64,000 nucleotides of DNA, from assembly GCA_903822495.1 (NCBI GenBank), contig CAIJPD010000063.1, positions 124,001 to 188,000 on the forward strand. Direction: 5' to 3'. Shown piece by piece: positions 19,356-27,499 of this stretch. Position 1 is the stretch's first letter; each line of letters starts with the position of its first letter. The notes under the pieces are model-generated. The model saw nothing but the letters and a program-made list of their open reading frames with translations. It was not told where the DNA came from and searched no databases. The DNA comes from an uncultured Chloroflexota bacterium. GTDB lineage: Bacteria > Chloroflexota > Limnocylindria > Limnocylindrales > CSP1-4. The position numbers and the translations under genes are program-made.

Positions 19356-20590
19356 CGGGCGGGGGGACCGGCGGCGGCGCCGGCGGCCCGGGCGGCGCCC
19401 GCGGCATTCGTGCCCTCCGCGCCGACAAGGTCCGCGTGCCATTCCGCCGACCGTTTCCTACCTCCCAGGGGATGTGGCTGGCGCGCGAGGCGTGGATCCT
19501 GCGGCTGATCGATGTCGACGGCCGGACCGGGCTGGGCGAGGCGGTCCTGGATCCCGAAGACGGCGAGACGGCCACGATCATCCTCGACGCGCTGGTTCGT
19601 GAGGCCGTGGATGCGGCCAGCGACGGCTGGCTTCCGACCGCCGAGGACCTCGAGATGCACGGCGCGCCGGGACGGGCGCTCCGTGCGGCGCTGGATGCCG
19701 CCGCCCTGGACCTGGGCGAGCTGGCGGCGGGGATCACCGGCGACGACGGGCCGGGCGTGGGCGTCAACGCCACGATCCCGCACGTGGGGCCACGCGCGTC
19801 CGCCGAGGCGGCGCTCCAGGCGCTGGAGGCGGGCTTCCGCACGATCAAGATGAAGGCGGGCGCCGAGCGCGAGGTGGAGGTCCTCGTAGACCGCGTCCGT
19901 GCCGTGCGCGAGGCCGTGGGGCCGGACGTTCGCCTCCGGATCGACGTGAACGGCGCCTGGGACGTGGAGACGGCGGTGGACCGGCTGCTGGCGATCCGGC
20001 GGTTCGGGATCGAGTACGTGGAGCAGCCCATCGCGGGGGACGACGCGGCGGCGCTGGCGGACGTCCGGCGGCGGGGGCGGGTGCCGGTGGCGGCCGACGA
20101 GGCGGTGACGTCGCTGCGGGTGGCGCGCGAGCTGCTGGAGGCGGGGGCGGTGGACGTCCTGGTGGTGAAGCCCGCGCGGGTCGGGGGTCCGCTGGTGGCG
20201 GGCCTGATCGCCGAGCTGGCCGCCGAGCGCGGCGTGCCGGTCGTGCTCAGCACGCTGTTCGAGACGGGGGTGGGGATCGCGGCGGCCCTCGCGGCGGCGG
20301 CGGGGCTCCCGGACATCACGCTGGCCGGGGCGGCCGAACCGCCCGATCACGGGCTCGCCACGGCGGGCCTCCTGGAGCACGACCTGCTCCGCCACGCGCT
20401 CATCGTCGAGGACGGGCGGATGTGGCGGCCGGACGAGGACGAGGACGAAGAGGACGGCGGGGCCGGCGCCGGGGCCGTGAGGGGCGCCGGCCCGGCCGGA
20501 TCCTCCGGCGAGCCAGGTGCGCTGGGGATCCTCATCGACGAGGGCGCGGTCCGGAGGTACGCCGTCGAATCCAGCGGGGCCCAGGCGTGA
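19352..20590 (+). CDS. menC: MenC, o-succinylbenzoate synthase
   Basis: A 412-residue enolase-superfamily enzyme that dehydrates SHCHC to OSB. The barrel has the catalytic lysine in TIKMKAGAE (KxK), metal ligands DVNGAW, VEQPIAG and ADEAV, and the second lysine in VKPARVGG. The N-terminal capping domain starts with a Gly-rich leader (about residues 1-18). The C-terminus has an odd acidic and Gly/Ala-rich insert (PDEDEDEEDGGAGAGAV, about residues 358-385) before the last strands. Other muconate-lactonising-like functions share these motifs, but position between menA and menE fixes the role. GTGA overlaps flank both ends. Confidence 0.92.
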   Translation: MTGGGTGGGAGGPGGARGIRALRADKVRVPFRRPFPTSQGMWLAREAWILRLIDVDGRTGLGEAVLDPEDGETATIILDALVREAVDAASDGWLPTAEDLEMHGAPGRALRAALDAAALDLGELAAGITGDDGPGVGVNATIPHVGPRASAEAALQALEAGFRTIKMKAGAEREVEVLVDRVRAVREAVGPDVRLRIDVNGAWDVETAVDRLLAIRRFGIEYVEQPIAGDDAAALADVRRRGRVPVAADEAVTSLRVARELLEAGAVDVLVVKPARVGGPLVAGLIAELAAERGVPVVLSTLFETGVGIAAALAAAAGLPDITLAGAAEPPDHGLATAGLLEHDLLRHALIVEDGRMWRPDEDEDEEDGGAGAGAVRGAGPAGSSGEPGALGILIDEGAVRRYAVESSGAQA

Positions 20591-22884
20591 CGGACGACTT
20601 CGAACGCCCGGTCGCGGCCGGCGGGGGCTGGATGGCGCAGGGCCTGGTCCGCGAGCTCGCCCACGACCGCGGCGAGGCGCCGGCGATCCGGGATGCGAGC
20701 CGCGCCCTGACCTGGGCCCAGCTGGACCGCCGGGTGGATGCCGCCGCCGCGTCGCTTCGTTCGGCCGGCGTCGGCCGGGGCGACGTGGTGGGCCTGGTGC
20801 TGGGCGAGCCGATCGGTACCGTCGCCGTCATGCTGGGAATCCACCGCCTGGGCGCGGTCGCCGCGCCCATCGCGCCGCGCCTCACTGGCGCCGAGATGGA
20901 GGCCGTTTCGGCCACGCTCCGACCCTCGCTGCTGGTCCGCGAGCCGGCCCGGCTACTGGCGGGCGAGGTTCGGGCGCCTGCCGCCCAACCGGCCGATCCC
21001 TCCATCGATCCGGGCAGCCCCGCCATCGTCATCCTGACCTCGGGCACCACCGGACAACCCAAGGGCGTGGTGCTCTCCCACGCCGCCCTCGCGGCCAGCG
21101 CCGACGCCTGGATCGCGGCCCTCCCGCCGTCCACCGGCTGGCTGCTGGTGGTGGGCCTGGCACACGTCGCCGGGCTGGGCGTGGTGTGGCGCGCCATTCG
21201 CGCCGGCATGCCGGTCCACCTGGCGCCGGCGGCGGACGCCGGGGCCCAGCTGGCGGCGCTGCGCGACGACGCCACGATCAGCCACATCTCCCTCGTGCCC
21301 ACGCAGCTGGCCCGGCTCCTCGACGCCGCGGGCGGCAACCCGGCGCCAGCCGGCCTGCGCGCCGTCCCGCTGGGTGGCGGGCACATCCCAGCCCCATTGG
21401 TGACCCGCGCCCTCGCGGCCGGCTGGCCGGTGGTCCCCACCTACGGCCTGAGCGAGGCGGGTTCTGGCGTGACCGCCCTCCCCACCGCGGAGGCCCATTC
21501 GCACCCGGACAGCTCCGGGCGGCCGCTCCCCGACGTGCGCGTCACGATCGGCGACCCCGACCGGGACGGGGTGGGGGAGATCGTCGTCTCGTCGCCCGCG
21601 GCGTTCCTGGGCTACCTGGGCGAGCCGCCGCGCGACCCGGCCTCGCCCATCCACACCGGCGACCTGGGCCGCGTCGACGCCGATGGCCGCCTGCACGTGC
21701 TGGACCGGCGCACCGACCGGATCGTCCGCGGCGGCGAGAACATCGCCCCCGCCGAGGTGGAGGCCGTGCTGGACGCGCACCCCGCCGTGGCCGAGGCCGC
21801 CGTCGTGGGCCGCCCCGACCCGCTCCTGGGCCACGTGCCGGTCGCGGCTGTGGTGCTCCGCCCCGGCGCGGACGACCCGGGCGACGAGGCCCTGGCCGCC
21901 TGGTGCCGGACCAGCCTCGCCGCCTTCAAGGTCCCCGCGGCGTTCCTTCGGCTGGACACGCTCCCGCGGACGGCCAGCGGCAAGCTTCGCCGCGCGGCGC
22001 TCCGCGCCCTCGTCGACGGCTCCCCGACCGGTGAGCTCGCGCGACCGGGCGGCGACCGGGTCGGCTGGCGCGTGACCGGCGCACCCGCGTCGGACCACCC
22101 GGCCCGCCGCGCACCCCTGGACGTCCTCCTCTTCGCCGGCACCCTCTCCACCGCGATCCAACTCGACCGGCTGGCGACCGCGCTGGCACGGCCGGGGGAC
22201 CTGCGCGTTCACGCGCTGGACCGCCGCGGCAGCGGGACGGGACGCCTGACCAGCGCCGGGCCGGTGCGGTTGGCACTCCATGTCGCGGACGTGGAGGCAT
22301 ACCTGGACGCCCGCGGAATCGAATCCGCCGCCCTGGTGGGCCACAGCTTCGGCGGCGTTCTGGCGCTGGAGGCCGCGGCGCGCCTGGGCCGCCGGGTCGG
22401 CGCGGTGGTCGCGTATGAGCCGCCCTACGGACCGGTGGCCGACGAGCGAACCCAGGCCCGCTTCGCCGCCACGGCCGCCCGCACCGCCGAGGCCCACGCG
22501 CGGGGCGGCCCGGCGCTGGCCGCGGAGACCTTCCTCCGGATCGTCGCGGGCGATGATGCGTGGGAGGCCCTCTCGGAGCGCAGCCGCGGCTACCTCGCCC
22601 GCGAGGGGGACGGCGCGGTGGCCGATTCGGCCCTGGTCGGCATGGATCCAGCCGGCCTCCCGGGGATCACGGCCCGGGTCCACATCGTCACGGGCGGCGC
22701 CAGCCTGCCGTTCTACGAGCCCATCGCGGTCGCCCTGATCGCCCGGATCCCGGGGGCCACCCGTGCGACCCTGGAGGGCCTGACCCACAATGGCCCCATC
22801 ACCGACGCCCCGCAGGTCGCCGCCGCCATCCGCGCGTTCCTGGTGGCATCGGGCCTGCTCACCGCCACGGAGACCGCCTCGTGA
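20587..22884 (+). CDS. menE: MenE (o-succinylbenzoyl-CoA synthetase) fused to an alpha/beta hydrolase
   Basis: A 765-residue two-domain protein. Residues about 1-480 are an adenylate-forming ligase: LTSGTTGQPKGVVLSH (P-loop), PTYGLSEAGSG (A5-like), TGDLGRVDADGRLHVLDRRTD, RGGENIAPAEVE and the C-terminal PRTASGKLRRAA lysine motif. It should activate OSB to OSB-CoA. Residues about 510-765 are an alpha/beta hydrolase: LLFAGTLSTAIQLDRL, elbow ALVGHSFGGVLALEAA (GHSFG) and a late His in GLTHNGPI. MenE alone is usually 450-500 residues, so the extra domain is a true extension with no stop or frameshift between. Overlaps couple it to menC and menG. Confidence 0.92.
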   Translation: MTDDFERPVAAGGGWMAQGLVRELAHDRGEAPAIRDASRALTWAQLDRRVDAAAASLRSAGVGRGDVVGLVLGEPIGTVAVMLGIHRLGAVAAPIAPRLTGAEMEAVSATLRPSLLVREPARLLAGEVRAPAAQPADPSIDPGSPAIVILTSGTTGQPKGVVLSHAALAASADAWIAALPPSTGWLLVVGLAHVAGLGVVWRAIRAGMPVHLAPAADAGAQLAALRDDATISHISLVPTQLARLLDAAGGNPAPAGLRAVPLGGGHIPAPLVTRALAAGWPVVPTYGLSEAGSGVTALPTAEAHSHPDSSGRPLPDVRVTIGDPDRDGVGEIVVSSPAAFLGYLGEPPRDPASPIHTGDLGRVDADGRLHVLDRRTDRIVRGGENIAPAEVEAVLDAHPAVAEAAVVGRPDPLLGHVPVAAVVLRPGADDPGDEALAAWCRTSLAAFKVPAAFLRLDTLPRTASGKLRRAALRALVDGSPTGELARPGGDRVGWRVTGAPASDHPARRAPLDVLLFAGTLSTAIQLDRLATALARPGDLRVHALDRRGSGTGRLTSAGPVRLALHVADVEAYLDARGIESAALVGHSFGGVLALEAAARLGRRVGAVVAYEPPYGPVADERTQARFAATAARTAEAHARGGPALAAETFLRIVAGDDAWEALSERSRGYLAREGDGAVADSALVGMDPAGLPGITARVHIVTGGASLPFYEPIAVALIARIPGATRATLEGLTHNGPITDAPQVAAAIRAFLVASGLLTATETAS

Positions 22885-23657
22885 CCCAGCCCGCCGGATC
22901 GCCCGCGGCCGCGCCCCCGCCCCCGGACATCACGCCGTCGGGCCTGTCCACGGGCGCCGGCAACGCCGCGCCCAAGGCCGAGGTCCAGGTCATGTTCGAC
23001 CGGATCTCCGCCCGCTACGACCTCATGAACCTGCTCATCTCCGCGTTCCAGGAGCCGCGCTGGCGACGCCGGCTGGTGGAGGCGGCGGGACTCCGGACCG
23101 GCGGGAGCGCGCTGGATGTCGCGTCGGGCACGGGCAAGGTGGCCGCCGACCTGCACGCCAAGGTGGGGCCCGGCGGGCGCGTCCTGGGTGTCGACCTGTC
23201 GCCCGGCATGATCGGCGTCGCGCAGCGCCGGTTCGCCGGCCGGCCGGGCCTCTCCTACGTGGTCGGCGACGCGCTCAACCTGCCCACCGAACCGGGCTCG
23301 TTCGACGCCGCCACGATCGCATTCGGCATGCGCAACCTGCCCGACTACAAGCGTGGGTTCGAGGAGATGGCCCGTTCGGTCCGGCCAGGCGGGCGCGTCC
23401 TTTGTCTGGAGATCGCCCGGCCCCGCTCGCCGCTCGCGCGGTTCATGCGCTGGTGGTTCGACCGGATCGTCCCGCTCATCGGCAAGGCGGCGGGGCAGGG
23501 GAGCGCGTACGCGTACCTGGTCCGCAGCGTCCAGAACTACCCGGCGCCGGAGCGGATCGCGGAGATCATGGCCGAAGCCGGCCTGACGGACGTGACGTGG
23601 CAGGGCCTGACCGGCGGCATCGTGACGCTCCACGTGGGGACGGTGCGGCCCCGCTGA
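22881..23657 (+). CDS. menG: MenG/UbiE demethylmenaquinone C-methyltransferase
   Basis: A 258-residue class I SAM methyltransferase, the last step of menaquinone synthesis. Family motifs: VQVMFDRISARYDLMNLLIS, ALDVASGTGKVAADL (SAM motif I), VLGVDLSPGMIGVA, GDALNLPTEPGSFDAATIAFGMRNLPDY and ENYP-like VQNYPAPERIAEIMAEAGL near the end. An Ala/Pro-rich leader of about 30 residues precedes the core. It is the last gene of the coupled men operon. The SAH it releases would be handled by AhcY, encoded about 35 kb downstream. Confidence 0.96.
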   Translation: MTQPAGSPAAAPPPPDITPSGLSTGAGNAAPKAEVQVMFDRISARYDLMNLLISAFQEPRWRRRLVEAAGLRTGGSALDVASGTGKVAADLHAKVGPGGRVLGVDLSPGMIGVAQRRFAGRPGLSYVVGDALNLPTEPGSFDAATIAFGMRNLPDYKRGFEEMARSVRPGGRVLCLEIARPRSPLARFMRWWFDRIVPLIGKAAGQGSAYAYLVRSVQNYPAPERIAEIMAEAGLTDVTWQGLTGGIVTLHVGTVRPR

Positions 23658-23774
23658 TCCCTCCGACATCCGTCCGGCCGATGGGCCGCGACCGGGACCA
23701 TTGGCCCTTCACAGACGGCTCGGGACGAGACACGATCCGCGGCATCTGGCGTCCCACGTCAGGAGCCCGGCACG

Positions 23775-24806
23775 GTGGGAACAGCATCCGGGGATCCAGG
23801 ACGAGCAGCCGGTGTGAGCGGGCCGGTGACATCCCGGGCCCGGGCGCGTCATGGGGGTGTGACACAAGAGCAGGCCGCCCCCAGCCTCCGCGGTTCGACC
23901 GGCAACGGCGCGGCTCGACCGGACCTCGCGCAGGCCGGCCTGGAGTCCGCTCCCGCATTGACTGCGGCCCAGCTGATGGTGGTTCCGCGATCGCCGGGCC
24001 CGGTCCGGCCGGTGGACCCCGAGCGTCGCCGCAAGGACGACCTGGACCAGGCCATCGACGAGATGTTCGGCCCCACGACGGAGGACGGCCCGGGGCGCTT
24101 TGATGCGGCACTCCTCCTGGTGGGCGCGGGGCTTGTCGCCTGGGGACTGGTTCCCGGGGGCAATGCGGGCGCGCTTCCCTGGGGGGCCCTCGCCGTCGTG
24201 CTCGGGAGCGTCCTCCCCGCCCGCACGATGCTGCGCAGGTTCCGGGCCAGGTCCGTCGGGCGGCGCCTCCGCACCGCGGCCCGCGATGGCTACCTGCTCG
24301 ACGTGTCGCATCCCGACGTCCGGGCGCTCGTCGGACTCTACGAGCGGTGCCTGGTTGTCGCGCGCACGTCGGTGTTCGAGATCGACATCCTCATCGCCGC
24401 ACACCAGGCGATGGTCGAGGTGGCGACCCTGCTCGACGGCTCCGCCCCGACGACGCCGCAGGAGCTGCGCTACATCCACCGGCGGATCGAGGCCATGTCC
24501 GTGCTCGAGGATCGCCTGCGCGATGGGGAGCAGGCCGCCGGGGACGTCGTGGATGGCCGTGCGGTGCGCGCCGAGGCTCTCGAGGAGCTCGAGGAGGCGT
24601 CAGGCCACAGCTCCGTCGGCCAGCTTCACGAGCTGGGTGAGCTCACCGCGCCGGCCCTGGGTCGGACCACTCCTCGCCGGGAGGCCGGGCCTCGACCCAG
24701 ACGCGTCGCCCGTGAGGCCACGCACCGACCCCTGCGCGCCGCCCCTGAGGCCGGGCAACGGGAATCGGGAAGCGAGCCGCCCGGTTCGGACGGGACTCCC
24801 AGGTGA
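23775..24806 (+). CDS. Two-helix membrane protein of the PspA cassette, function unknown
   Basis: About 343 residues from GTG 23775 (AGGAG 9 nt upstream); GTG 23859 is an alternative. The first 85 residues are Pro/Ala/Gly-rich and disordered. An amphipathic stretch RRRKDDLDQAIDEMFG precedes two close hydrophobic segments (about 111-126 and 131-148). A cytosolic helical region follows (150-280: RYIHRRIEAMSVLEDRLRDGEQAAGD), then an Arg-rich tail. I do not recognise a family. Its stop overlaps the next start (GTGA), and PspA is the third gene, so a membrane-stress or PspA-anchoring role is plausible by context only. Confidence 0.65.
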   Translation: MGTASGDPGRAAGVSGPVTSRARARHGGVTQEQAAPSLRGSTGNGAARPDLAQAGLESAPALTAAQLMVVPRSPGPVRPVDPERRRKDDLDQAIDEMFGPTTEDGPGRFDAALLLVGAGLVAWGLVPGGNAGALPWGALAVVLGSVLPARTMLRRFRARSVGRRLRTAARDGYLLDVSHPDVRALVGLYERCLVVARTSVFEIDILIAAHQAMVEVATLLDGSAPTTPQELRYIHRRIEAMSVLEDRLRDGEQAAGDVVDGRAVRAEALEELEEASGHSSVGQLHELGELTAPALGRTTPRREAGPRPRRVAREATHRPLRAAPEAGQRESGSEPPGSDGTPR

Positions 24807-26593
24807 TCAGCCCGGAGGCGACGCCTCCGGCCGTCTCCGGGCTCGAGCCCGAGCCGTCGCTGCCGGCCTCGCCGGCACCAGGGACGAGGCCTTCGCCCGA
24901 GCGCGGCGGCGGTGTCGGCCGGTACGAGGGCGGCTCGTGGATCGTCCGGGTCATGAGCTGGGTGGTGACGCCGATCATCCTGGGCTACCTCGTCGTCCGC
25001 TTCGCGATCCGGTCCATCCCGCGCGCCATGGCCTGGCTCGGCTACGGGATCCGGGCGGTTGTCGATGCCACGGACGCGGCGATCAACGCGGTCGCTCGGG
25101 GGCTGCGATCGGTGGTCCGGCGCGTCGCGATCCTGGCGGGCCGGCTGGCACGCGCGGTGGGCTCGGCGATCCGCGCCGTCGCGGCCGCAATTGCCACGGT
25201 GCTGCGCGCCGCCTGGACCGTCGCGGCATCAGCCGCCCGGACCGTCTGGGCGTTTCTGCGGCCCTTCCTCGTGCGTGCCGGGCTCCTGGTCCGGGCGGCT
25301 CTGGCGGTGATCCGCAACGTCATCGCGAACGCCTGGCGGTCTCTGCGCGCCCTTGGCGGCCGGATGGTGGTGGTCGGGCGCTTCCTCGCCCGGCAGGTGG
25401 CGCGACCGATCCGCTGGGCCTGGCGCCTCGCCGTGCAGCTCTGGCAGCGGCTGGCGCTGGCGCTCCGGGTCCTCGGCCACCGGATCGCGGACGTGCTGCG
25501 GGCCGGTCTTCGCGTGCTGCGGGCCGTGGCCGTCCGCATCCTGGAGCTGCTCCGGGCGATTGGCCATGTGGTCATGACTGTCGTACGCGCCGCCTGGGCG
25601 ATGACACGCGACACGGCCAAGCGTGCGATCGTCGCGGCACGGTGGGCCGCTGGGCAGATGGCGCGTCCCGTCCGCTGGGCCTGGCACGTGGTTGTCGAGT
25701 TCGCGAAGCGGATCGGCCTGGTGCTGCGCGCCGCCGGCCATGCCGTGGCCGAGGTTGCGCGCGCCGCATGGGCGGCGGTCAGGGGCGTGGGCTCGCGCCT
25801 GCTCCTGGCCCTACGCGCCGCCGGCCGGCGCGTCGTCTGGATGCTCCATCAGCCGCCTCCCCCGCCGATCGTCTGGGCCATCCGGCAGACCGGGCTCGGG
25901 GCGCGGATGACGTGGCGTCGGGTGGTAGGCGTCGTCCACCTCGCCTGGTGGACGATGGTGAGCAGCGTCCGCGCCGCCGGCCGCCTTGCACGCTGGTCGC
26001 TGGAGCTGGCCCGGGCGGCTGTCCGCGCGGCCGGCCGGCTGGCCGGTCGGATCGCCCGGGGAGCCTGGGCGGTCGCCGTCCCCATCGGCCGGGCCATCAT
26101 GCGTGCGGTGCGCGCGGGGCTTCGGGCCTCCATCGTCGTGGTTCGTGCCCTCGCCCGGTTCGCGGCGAGTGTGCTACGCGTCGGACGGCGCACCGCGGGC
26201 GCCGTCGGGCGGGCCCTGCTGAGGCCCGTCGTCGCGTTCACGACGGTGGTCCTGCTCCCGGCACTTCGCGGCGGACGACGCCTGGCCCGGGCCATTGCCA
26301 CCGTCACCGTGCTGGCCGCATGGCGGGCGATGCGGGTCCAGGCCAGCGTCATCCGGCGGGCCGTCACGATCGCCGCCGCCGGCCTGCGCCGATCGCTGGC
26401 CGCCAGCCGCGATCGCGTCCGCGCCATGGGGCGCGACCTGCGCGACGTCCTCGTCGCGGCCATCGATCAGCAGCGGCGCCGGTTCATCGCCCTGCGCGAG
26501 CGGATCAAGGACCTTGTCCCATTCGGCCATCACCCCGGCCCTGGCGCGACGCCTGGAGCCGGATCCCGATCAACCCCGAGCCCGAGATCCTGA
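24803..26593 (+). CDS. Large arginine-rich, repetitive amphipathic-helix protein of the PspA cassette
   Basis: 596 residues, unrecognised. A 45-residue Pro-rich leader is followed by a hydrophobic segment (about 46-70, SWVVTPIILGYLVVRFAI) and some 480 residues of almost Pro-free Ala/Val/Leu/Trp/Arg helix. By my count about 96 Arg but only 3 Lys and few acids. There is internal repetition: ARPIRWAW at 200-207 recurs as ARPVRWAW at 287-294, and the following about 30 residues align. Within this, R-x-x-G-(H/R) motifs place Gly at 225, 254, 284, 312 and 341, roughly every 29 residues. A five-Pro break lies near 351-355. Expected to lie along or in the membrane surface. Coupled to the upstream gene (GTGA). 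AAGGAGGT at its stop serves pspA. Confidence 0.75.
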   Translation: MISPEATPPAVSGLEPEPSLPASPAPGTRPSPERGGGVGRYEGGSWIVRVMSWVVTPIILGYLVVRFAIRSIPRAMAWLGYGIRAVVDATDAAINAVARGLRSVVRRVAILAGRLARAVGSAIRAVAAAIATVLRAAWTVAASAARTVWAFLRPFLVRAGLLVRAALAVIRNVIANAWRSLRALGGRMVVVGRFLARQVARPIRWAWRLAVQLWQRLALALRVLGHRIADVLRAGLRVLRAVAVRILELLRAIGHVVMTVVRAAWAMTRDTAKRAIVAARWAAGQMARPVRWAWHVVVEFAKRIGLVLRAAGHAVAEVARAAWAAVRGVGSRLLLALRAAGRRVVWMLHQPPPPPIVWAIRQTGLGARMTWRRVVGVVHLAWWTMVSSVRAAGRLARWSLELARAAVRAAGRLAGRIARGAWAVAVPIGRAIMRAVRAGLRASIVVVRALARFAASVLRVGRRTAGAVGRALLRPVVAFTTVVLLPALRGGRRLARAIATVTVLAAWRAMRVQASVIRRAVTIAAAGLRRSLAASRDRVRAMGRDLRDVLVAAIDQQRRRFIALRERIKDLVPFGHHPGPGATPGAGSRSTPSPRS

Positions 26594-26606
26594 AGGAGGT
26601 CATGTC

Positions 26607-27395
26607 ATGTGGAAGTCGATCCGGCGCTGGTGGCACTACCTGGGCACCAAGCTCGGGATGACCCTCGAGGAGAATGCCGACCCCAAGGTCCAGCTCGAAC
26701 AGGCCATCGCAGATGCGCGTGAGCAGCACCGGCTGCTGACGGAGCAGGCGGCCATGGTCATCGCCAACCAGAAGCAGATCCAGCTGCGGCTGGATCGCGC
26801 CCTGGACGCCTACCAGGCGGCCAACGCATCCGCGCGCCAGGCCCTCACGCTGGCCGATCGGGAGGCCAGGGCCGAGCGTGCCGAGAAGGCAGCCTCGTTC
26901 ACGCAGGCCGCAGAGGGCTATGCCGGCCGGATCGTCGCCCTCGAGCACGAGATCGAGGATCTCAAGGCGGCCATGCTCCCGGCCACCGACGCCTCGGCGC
27001 GCGCCCGCGAGGCCGTCAAGCAGAACTCGTTGATCCTGCAGAAGAAGCTGGCCGAGCGGGAGGCGCTCCTGAGCAAGCTCGACCAGGCCAGGATGCAGGA
27101 GCAGATGAACTCCGCCATGACGCAGCTTCACCAGACCGTCGGCGAGGACGTCCCGACGCTCGACGAGGTGCGGGCCAAGATCGACAAGCGCCTGGCCATG
27201 GCGCAGGCGACGACCGAAGTCACGGGCGCCGGTGTGTCCAGCCACATGCTCGCGGTCGAGCAGGCGCAGCAGGAGGCGGAGACCGACGCCAGGCTGGCCG
27301 CCCTCCGCAGTGAGATGGGGCTGGACCTCGCGATGCACGCGGTGCCGCCGGCTTCGGCGGCCGCTTCGGCTCCGAACGAAGGGGCAGGCACCTAG
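26607..27395 (+). CDS. pspA: PspA/IM30 (Vipp1) family membrane-stress protein
   Basis: A 262-residue coiled-coil protein of the ESCRT-III-related PspA/IM30 family. The N-terminal amphipathic helix MWKSIRRWWHYLGTKLGM is followed by ENADPKVQLEQAIADAREQ, the family's N-terminal signature. Long helices run to about residue 190 (QLRLDRALDAYQAANASARQAL, KLAEREALLSKLDQARMQEQ), then a linker and a short helical C-terminal part. The in-frame start ATG at 26607 is preceded by a near-perfect SD, AAGGAGGT (26593-26600), overlapping the preceding stop. PspA oligomers coat and repair damaged membranes. No PspF, PspB/C or PspAA-like partner is visible; its partners here are two unfamiliar membrane proteins. 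Confidence 0.93.
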   Translation: MWKSIRRWWHYLGTKLGMTLEENADPKVQLEQAIADAREQHRLLTEQAAMVIANQKQIQLRLDRALDAYQAANASARQALTLADREARAERAEKAASFTQAAEGYAGRIVALEHEIEDLKAAMLPATDASARAREAVKQNSLILQKKLAEREALLSKLDQARMQEQMNSAMTQLHQTVGEDVPTLDEVRAKIDKRLAMAQATTEVTGAGVSSHMLAVEQAQQEAETDARLAALRSEMGLDLAMHAVPPASAAASAPNEGAGT

Positions 27396-27438
27396 CGTCG
27401 CTCGCTGGGGGTCGTGGCCGCCTGCTGTCCCATTCCGG

Positions 27439-27452
27439 CCCCCCGCGGGGGG
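27439..27452 (+). terminator. Possible hairpin after pspA
   Basis: CCCCCCGCGGGGGG, a perfect palindrome able to form a short very stable C/G stem, 43 bp after the pspA stop and upstream of the ABC-transporter promoter. No T-run follows, so termination is only possible. Confidence 0.35.
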
Positions 27453-27484
27453 CTGCGCCGGACGTTGAAATCTGGGCGCTGCGG

Positions 27485-27490
27485 TACCAT
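27485..27490 (+). promoter_or_regulatory. -10 element before the ABC exporter operon, leaderless
   Basis: TACCAT ends 9 nt before the ATG at 27500 and there is no Shine-Dalgarno site. TTGAAA (27465-27470) lies upstream but only 14 bp away, too short for a normal -35. Confidence 0.45.
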
Positions 27491-27499
27491 CCGTCGCCC

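Noticed and set aside
25042-26463. Minus-strand open frames opposite the arginine-rich repeat gene as the real genes
   Set aside because: The plus-strand gene is stop-start coupled to its upstream neighbour, carries the pspA SD at its end, and shows strong helix-like residue periodicity; the minus frames are Ser/Arg/Thr-rich shadows.
27465-27490. TTGAAA with TACCAT as a full sigma70 promoter before the ABC genes
   Set aside because: The 14-bp spacer is shorter than accepted; only the -10 is retained as a candidate.
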